From assembly GCF_038150125.1 (NCBI RefSeq), contig NZ_JBBVMF010000003.1, positions 248,001 through 312,000 on the forward strand: a stretch of DNA of 64,000 nt. The letters run 5' to 3'. The notes under the pieces were generated by a model that worked only from the letters and a program-made list of their open reading frames with translations, was not told where the DNA came from and ran no database searches. A program made the position numbers and the translations under genes. Position 1 is the stretch's first letter; each line of letters begins with the position of its first letter. The DNA comes from SW132 sp038150125 (GTDB taxonomy: Bacteria; Bacteroidota; Rhodothermia; Balneolales; Balneolaceae). Of the stretch, positions 59,980 through 64,000 are shown in pieces.

Positions 59980-60642
59980 CTATTTACGGGGTTTTAGAAT
60001 GAGAAGACGTTCAGTAATAGAGCTTTTCAACCCACGCCGCCGGAAAGGAATGAACTGTTCGGAGGGAATTCGCTTTTCTTCGAGCAGGCTAAGTGTAAAT
60101 TGATCGGAAAAATAATCATCGATCTTTTGTGGTTTTACACTGAATGGTGGCCCTTGCATTTCATGCTGTGGATATACAAAATGATGGAGCAGTATCTTAG
60201 TGTCGGGGCCCGCGAGGGAGTGCAATTTATCTACATATGATGTCTGCTTGGTCGGCGGAAGTGCCACAAGGGCGGCCTTATCGTAGATCAGGTCAAAACC
60301 TGATTTCTGCGCTGGGTATTTAAGAAAATCTCCCTGCCACAGCTCTATATTTCCAGATGTGTGAATGGTGAATCCTGAATAGTCTTTTGTGTGAAACTCT
60401 CTGCGTTGTTCGCTAAAGAAAGAGAGGACAGCTTTTTGAGAAACTTCAACGCCAACCACATCTGCCCCCTGTTGTTCGAGAAAAATCATATCTACCGATT
60501 TTCCACAAAGCGGGACTAACACGCGTGAATTGGATGAAAGGTTGAGAGCAGGCCAGTAATTTTTGAGGCCTGGGTAGCCCTCGTCCATGTGAAATCCGGT
60601 TTTGTCTTTATTCCAGCGGCTTTCCCAGTAGCTTAGTTCCAT
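59980..60642 (-). CDS. tpm: Thiopurine S-methyltransferase family protein
   Basis: A 220-residue SAM-dependent methyltransferase of the TPMT family. YWESRWNKDKTGFHMDEGYP, RVLVPLCGKSVDMIFLEQQG (SAM site), VGVEVSQKAVLSFF and DLIYDKAALVALPP are family hallmarks. Bacterial members methylate selenium, tellurium or thiol compounds. The gene is alone, with 135 bases to the pseudopilin-like gene downstream. Confidence 0.9.
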   Translation of the reverse strand: MELSYWESRWNKDKTGFHMDEGYPGLKNYWPALNLSSNSRVLVPLCGKSVDMIFLEQQGADVVGVEVSQKAVLSFFSEQRREFHTKDYSGFTIHTSGNIELWQGDFLKYPAQKSGFDLIYDKAALVALPPTKQTSYVDKLHSLAGPDTKILLHHFVYPQHEMQGPPFSVKPQKIDDYFSDQFTLSLLEEKRIPSEQFIPFRRRGLKSSITERLLILKPRK

Positions 60643-61080
60643 GGTATTGGGTAATTGGATTAATAGGTAGTTTAAGGAATTCGGTTATTAGTAATCGGCG
60701 TCTGACCACCGAACGCATTATATCAAATCATAAGTAAAGAATTATTAGAATGTTAAATATCTGGCAATTAATAAAACCTACTACGCAAAAGACAGGATGG
60801 TATTTTATCTGCCAACGTTCCGGAAGGTTTCAAAAAGTATAAAATGATTATGAAGCCGATTTTATTCATCAAATTTAAACGATAGTTTAAGGAGTTTAAA
60901 AAATCGGAATAGCGCTAAAAATTATTCTGTAGTGATTGTTTGGTGTGATGGATGCCGAAAAATTTGAAGCAGTTTAACAATCCGACTTTACACTTTAAAC
61001 AAAAATGAATCAACCCAGCAGCGTAGTGAAACGCAAAATTATGTTGATACTATCTCAGCGCAAAAAACTTACATGTTAGC
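60643..61080. other. Divergent intergenic stretch between tpm and the MATE transporter gene
   Basis: No gene seen. It must hold the promoters of both neighbours; no clear element was found. Confidence 0.4.
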
Positions 61081-62388
61081 GTGAATAAGAAAATACTGAA
61101 TCTCGCCATTCCCAATGTGATCAGTAACCTGTCAGTGCCTCTACTGGGCGTCGTAGATACGGCGCTGGTGGGTCATCTTGACGAAGTGTACTACCTTGGA
61201 GCACTTGCCGTGGGCGGCATGATATTCAATTTCTTGTTCTGGGGCTTTGGGTTTCTCAGGATGGGAACCACCGGGCTCACGGCGCAGGAATATGGCAAGC
61301 GCAACCGCCATGGGATTATGATGATGCTGGCCCGGGTTCAGCTGGTTGCGCTTGTAATTGGCATTTTGATTTTGATACTGAAGCAGCCGATATCGGACCT
61401 GAGCTTCCAGATAATAGAGAGTGGGGCGGAAGTGGAGCTCTACACACTCGTCTATTTTGATATCCGGATCTACACTGCACCGGCGGTTTTGGCGCTTTAT
61501 GGCCTGAACGGTTGGTTCCTGGGCATGCAAAATGCAAAATATCCTATGATAATTACAATTGCTCTGAACCTGCTGAACATCGTATTAAATGTATGGTTTA
61601 TCTACGGGCTGGATATGCATGTCGATGGCGTGGCATACGGAACGCTCATCTCAACTTACCTGGCTCTTGCCCTTGCGATTGCCCTGTTTTTGATTCGATA
61701 CCGGCGCTATTTTACTCATTTTGTGATGGATGAACTGTTAAACGCAGGGGAGATCCGACAGTTTTTTTCTGTAAACAGGGACATATTTATCCGAACCCTC
61801 TGCCTGATTTTCACATTTTCATTCTTTACAGCAAAATCTGCGGAACAGGGCGACCTGATTCTCGCGGCAAATACAATTCTCTTACAGCTCTGGATGGTTG
61901 CCTCCTATGGAATTGACGGATTTGCATACGCAGCCGAAAGTATGGTTGGCCGGTTTAAAGGAGCTAAGGATTTACCGCTGCTGAAAAAAGCGGTGTACTA
62001 CAACCTGGCGTGGGGGCTATCAATAGGAGTTGCAGGATCAATCGTGTATGGCCTTTTTGATGATCAGATCCTGGCTATTTTTACCGATAAGCAGAATGTA
62101 ATAGACCTGGCGCTGAGCGTAATTTTTTGGACCGTTCTGGCACCATTTATCTCAAGTGTATGCTATATACTTGATGGCGTCTTTATCGGTGCCACGGCAA
62201 CCGGACCGATGAGAAATACAATGCTGGTTTCAACATTCCTATTTTTTCTGCCCGTGTACTACATTGGTACAATCTACCTGGGTGTTCATGGCCTGTGGCT
62301 GGCGATGGTGCTGTTTATGGCTGTAAGGGGAGTTGCCCTTGCTTTTTATCTGCCCCGGGCCGTTTTTAAAGTGAAGATCAGACCATAA
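61081..62388 (+). CDS. MATE-family efflux transporter (DinF-like)
   Basis: A 435-residue inner-membrane antiporter with twelve predicted helices. The start MNKKILNLAIPNVISNLSVP and VDTALVGHLDEVYYLGALAV (MATE motif in helix 1-2) and a later GIDGFAYAAESMVGRFKGAK, equivalent to the second half-repeat, place it in the DinF branch. Such proteins export drugs or oxidants using a Na+ or H+ gradient. The start codon is a GTG at 61081; no ATG fits. Confidence 0.9.
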   Translation: MNKKILNLAIPNVISNLSVPLLGVVDTALVGHLDEVYYLGALAVGGMIFNFLFWGFGFLRMGTTGLTAQEYGKRNRHGIMMMLARVQLVALVIGILILILKQPISDLSFQIIESGAEVELYTLVYFDIRIYTAPAVLALYGLNGWFLGMQNAKYPMIITIALNLLNIVLNVWFIYGLDMHVDGVAYGTLISTYLALALAIALFLIRYRRYFTHFVMDELLNAGEIRQFFSVNRDIFIRTLCLIFTFSFFTAKSAEQGDLILAANTILLQLWMVASYGIDGFAYAAESMVGRFKGAKDLPLLKKAVYYNLAWGLSIGVAGSIVYGLFDDQILAIFTDKQNVIDLALSVIFWTVLAPFISSVCYILDGVFIGATATGPMRNTMLVSTFLFFLPVYYIGTIYLGVHGLWLAMVLFMAVRGVALAFYLPRAVFKVKIRP

Positions 62389-62451
62389 TAAATTATTGAA
62401 GAAGCTAAGTTCGATTAAAAGTCATTTATCATTTAAAAGTTTAGAGCATAA

Positions 62452-62570
62452 TTCTCCACTAAAAAGGGGAGATTGCCCCTACTACGGGATCCCTAATGGA
62501 AGAGGAGTGTCCATCGGATTTTACAAGAATCTGATAAACATCCCCTTAAATCCCCTTTTTAAGGGGCACT
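62452..62570. repeat. Dispersed repeat family B, copy 2
   Basis: TTCTCCACTAAAAAGGGGAG, then GATTGCCCCTACTACGGGAT, CCCTAATGGAAGAGGAGTG, and AACATCCCCTTAAATCCCC at the end. The order of parts matches 25371-25494. It fills most of the gap between the MATE and sixA genes. Confidence 0.5.
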
Positions 62571-62617
62571 TTTTTAATTGAATAATCGAACTAAGCTTAA
62601 AAGCCAAATACAGTAAT

Positions 62618-63124
62618 ATGAATAATGAGAAAACCATATTGATCATGCGCCACGCGAAATCCTCCTGGGATGATTCGTCGCTGAAAGATATCGAGCGTCC
62701 GCTGAACGAAAGAGGCCGGAAAGACGCCCCGGCCATGGGCAGGTTCCTGGCCGATCTTGGGCTGATTCCCGATTATATCGTCTGTTCAACCGCTACACGG
62801 GCACGCGAAACAATTCAGCTTCTAGCAGAAATTATGGAGATTGATGAACAGGTAATACGCTTTGACGCGACCCTCTACTATGAGGGAACAGATGCATATG
62901 TAGCCGCAGTGCGCAACGCACCTGAGGAAGCTGCCGTAGTTCTTGTTGCGGGACACAATCCCTCTGTTGAACAAACGGTAGCCCGTCTGTCCGGAGGAAC
63001 GGCAGCAAAGAAAATCACAACGGCTAATATTGCCTGTTTTTATACTTCAGCACCAACATGGGAAGACTTTTCAGAAGTGAATACAACGTTTAAATGGCTT
63101 ACGGGACCCAAAGATCTGCTGTAA
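62618..63124 (+). CDS. sixA: SixA-type phosphohistidine phosphatase
   Basis: A 168-residue member of the histidine phosphatase superfamily. ILIMRHAKSSWDDSSLKDIE contains the catalytic RHG-like RHA motif, and RPLNERGRKDAPAMGRFLAD is the SixA continuation. VVLVAGHNPSVEQTVARLSG carries the second catalytic His. SixA removes phosphate from histidine in phosphotransfer proteins (ArcB, NPr). Single gene, cytoplasmic. Confidence 0.9.
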   Translation: MNNEKTILIMRHAKSSWDDSSLKDIERPLNERGRKDAPAMGRFLADLGLIPDYIVCSTATRARETIQLLAEIMEIDEQVIRFDATLYYEGTDAYVAAVRNAPEEAAVVLVAGHNPSVEQTVARLSGGTAAKKITTANIACFYTSAPTWEDFSEVNTTFKWLTGPKDLL

Positions 63125-63369
63125 TGACTTTTTGAAAATCGGTCTTTTGCCAAATTTCTATGTTGACAATACACAGGCACAACTTTAATCTTTTAAAATG
63201 CCTGTTGAAATAACGATTTACCAATGTATATCGGTTGCCTGAACATCTCTAAAGCCATGGCAACCGTAATATCCATGATTTAGAAATCCATCAGTTGAAA
63301 AATATGGGAAGGTCACCTGAAAAGGTTATATTTTAGGAATTGAATTGAAATTATTGAAAATGTTCTTCT

Positions 63370-63720
63370 ATGATCTACAAACAGAAATTCTACTATATTT
63401 GTAAAACACCTTTAAGTGCTGAAGGCCCCTCTGACGTTGAAGTTATCGAGAGAGCCGATGACACTAAACAGTTTCCGGAATTGTTTAAGAAATTTGAAGA
63501 GCTTCGGTCTCATGCGTTTAATGAAGATAATTTGTACAGTATAGTTCGGGCTGATGATATTTATGAGCTCTTGCGAACCGGCACAGAGAAGGAAGCAAAA
63601 GAGCTAGCTTTCGAGCGTGCCGAGCCTGAGATTATTACCAATCTTCAGCACAGAGTCATGCAAAAGAACGACGAAAACGCACGTGCAATATTGAAAGAAG
63701 TCCATGAGCTGGAAGCTTGA
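63370..63720 (+). CDS. Hypothetical 116-residue soluble protein
   Basis: A well-bounded frame, MIYKQKFYYICKTPLSAEGP, then ERADDTKQFPELFKKFEELR and EKEAKELAFERAEPEIITNL. Highly charged with long helices at the C-terminus. I do not recognise a family. It lies 104 bases upstream of dps on the same strand. Confidence 0.6.
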   Translation: MIYKQKFYYICKTPLSAEGPSDVEVIERADDTKQFPELFKKFEELRSHAFNEDNLYSIVRADDIYELLRTGTEKEAKELAFERAEPEIITNLQHRVMQKNDENARAILKEVHELEA

Positions 63721-63824
63721 TTTATCACTGTTTTTCAGGCGGCCGGCATGGAATGAAATACACCTCAAAAGTGTCATATGAGCAAACGAAGCATAAATAT
63801 TTCACTTAAACGATTGAGGTTAAA

Positions 63825-64000
63825 ATGAGTCAAGCAACAGTCGTAAACGGAAAACAGGATATGGAAATTAACATAGGTATTTCAGCAGAACATCGAGAAA
63901 AAATTGCGAATGGTTTGTCAAAAGTACTGGCAGATACTTACATGCTTTATTTGCGTACACATAATTATCACTGGAATGTGACCGGAGAGCATTTTCATTC
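63825..64000 (+). CDS. dps: Dps-like ferritin, N-terminal part (cut by the window edge)
   Basis: The first 58 residues, starting at the ATG at 63825 after AGGTTAAA. GLSKVLADTYMLYLRTHNYH and WNVTGEHFHS hold the His and the WNVxGxxF segment that form part of the ferroxidase centre of Dps proteins. Dps forms a dodecamer that stores iron and protects DNA under oxidative stress. The remaining two thirds lie outside the window. Confidence 0.9.
   Translation, partial: MSQATVVNGKQDMEINIGISAEHREKIANGLSKVLADTYMLYLRTHNYHWNVTGEHFH

Overview
The window looks like chromosomal DNA of a flagellated, salt-adapted member of the Balneolota/Rhodothermota branch of the Bacteroidota supergroup. The reasons are Bacteroidota-type small genes (DUF3822 beside rsmD and coaD, an FmdB protein without its zinc cysteines, GbsR), a haloarchaeal-type halorhodopsin of the kind also known from Salinibacter, a probable glucosylglycerol hydrolase and a full bacterial flagellar regulon. 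No rRNA or tRNA gene was seen. The assignment is inferred from gene content only.

Left part (1-13.5 kb): an accessory region. It opens with the N-terminus of a CheB-like regulator, then a transposase scrap, a few housekeeping-type genes and a decayed methyltransferase. From about 4.2 to 13.4 kb there is what I read as an integron cassette array without an integrase (a CALIN). Most genes are small and on the minus strand. They are separated by imperfect inverted repeats with attC architecture: a core such as GTTAT(A/G)C, a short unpaired spacer, then a paired stem. Cassette cargo includes TrmO, a SnoaL-like protein, a broken DUF1801 gene, lipoproteins, a GLUG-motif membrane protein, a DUF433/DUF5615 toxin-antitoxin pair and a decayed RelE/XRE pair. 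Two group II introns sit in attC sites, opposite to the cassette genes. One carries a broken reverse transcriptase and the other has lost the ORF. A halorhodopsin gene with a TSA motif lies between two 47-base inverted arms that look like the two halves of one attC stem.

Centre (13.5-44 kb): the flagellar locus. A minus-strand operon runs flhB-flhA-flhF-flhG-small membrane protein-fliA. A divergent plus-strand run is flgF-flgG-flgA-flgH-flgI, followed by flgJ-like, flgN, flgK, flgL and a TPR protein. Then come an NtrC-type sigma-54 activator, and fliS-fliD with two small genes behind a good sigma-28 promoter. Next is a 1758-residue protein fusing TPRs, an O-GlcNAc-transferase-like domain, two FkbM methyltransferases and a glycosyltransferase, directly upstream of two tandem flagellin genes that encode the same protein. 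The regulatory logic inferred is sigma-54 activator, then basal body and FliA, then sigma-28 for filament genes. flhB has a nonsense codon at position 10.

Right part (44-64 kb): a surface-sugar group (DegT/PglE-like aminotransferase, PglF/WbpM-like dehydratase, WecA-like phosphosugar transferase) that may supply the flagellin glycosylation system. After that come a GH13-type enzyme resembling glucosylglycerol hydrolase and a minus-strand housekeeping block (plsC, yraN, gbsR-like, fmdB-like, aspartate aminotransferase, coaD, rsmD, DUF3822, pseudopilin-like, thiopurine methyltransferase). The end holds a MATE transporter, a SixA phosphatase, a small unknown gene and the start of dps. Dispersed intergenic repeats and 7-base tandem repeats occur at several places.
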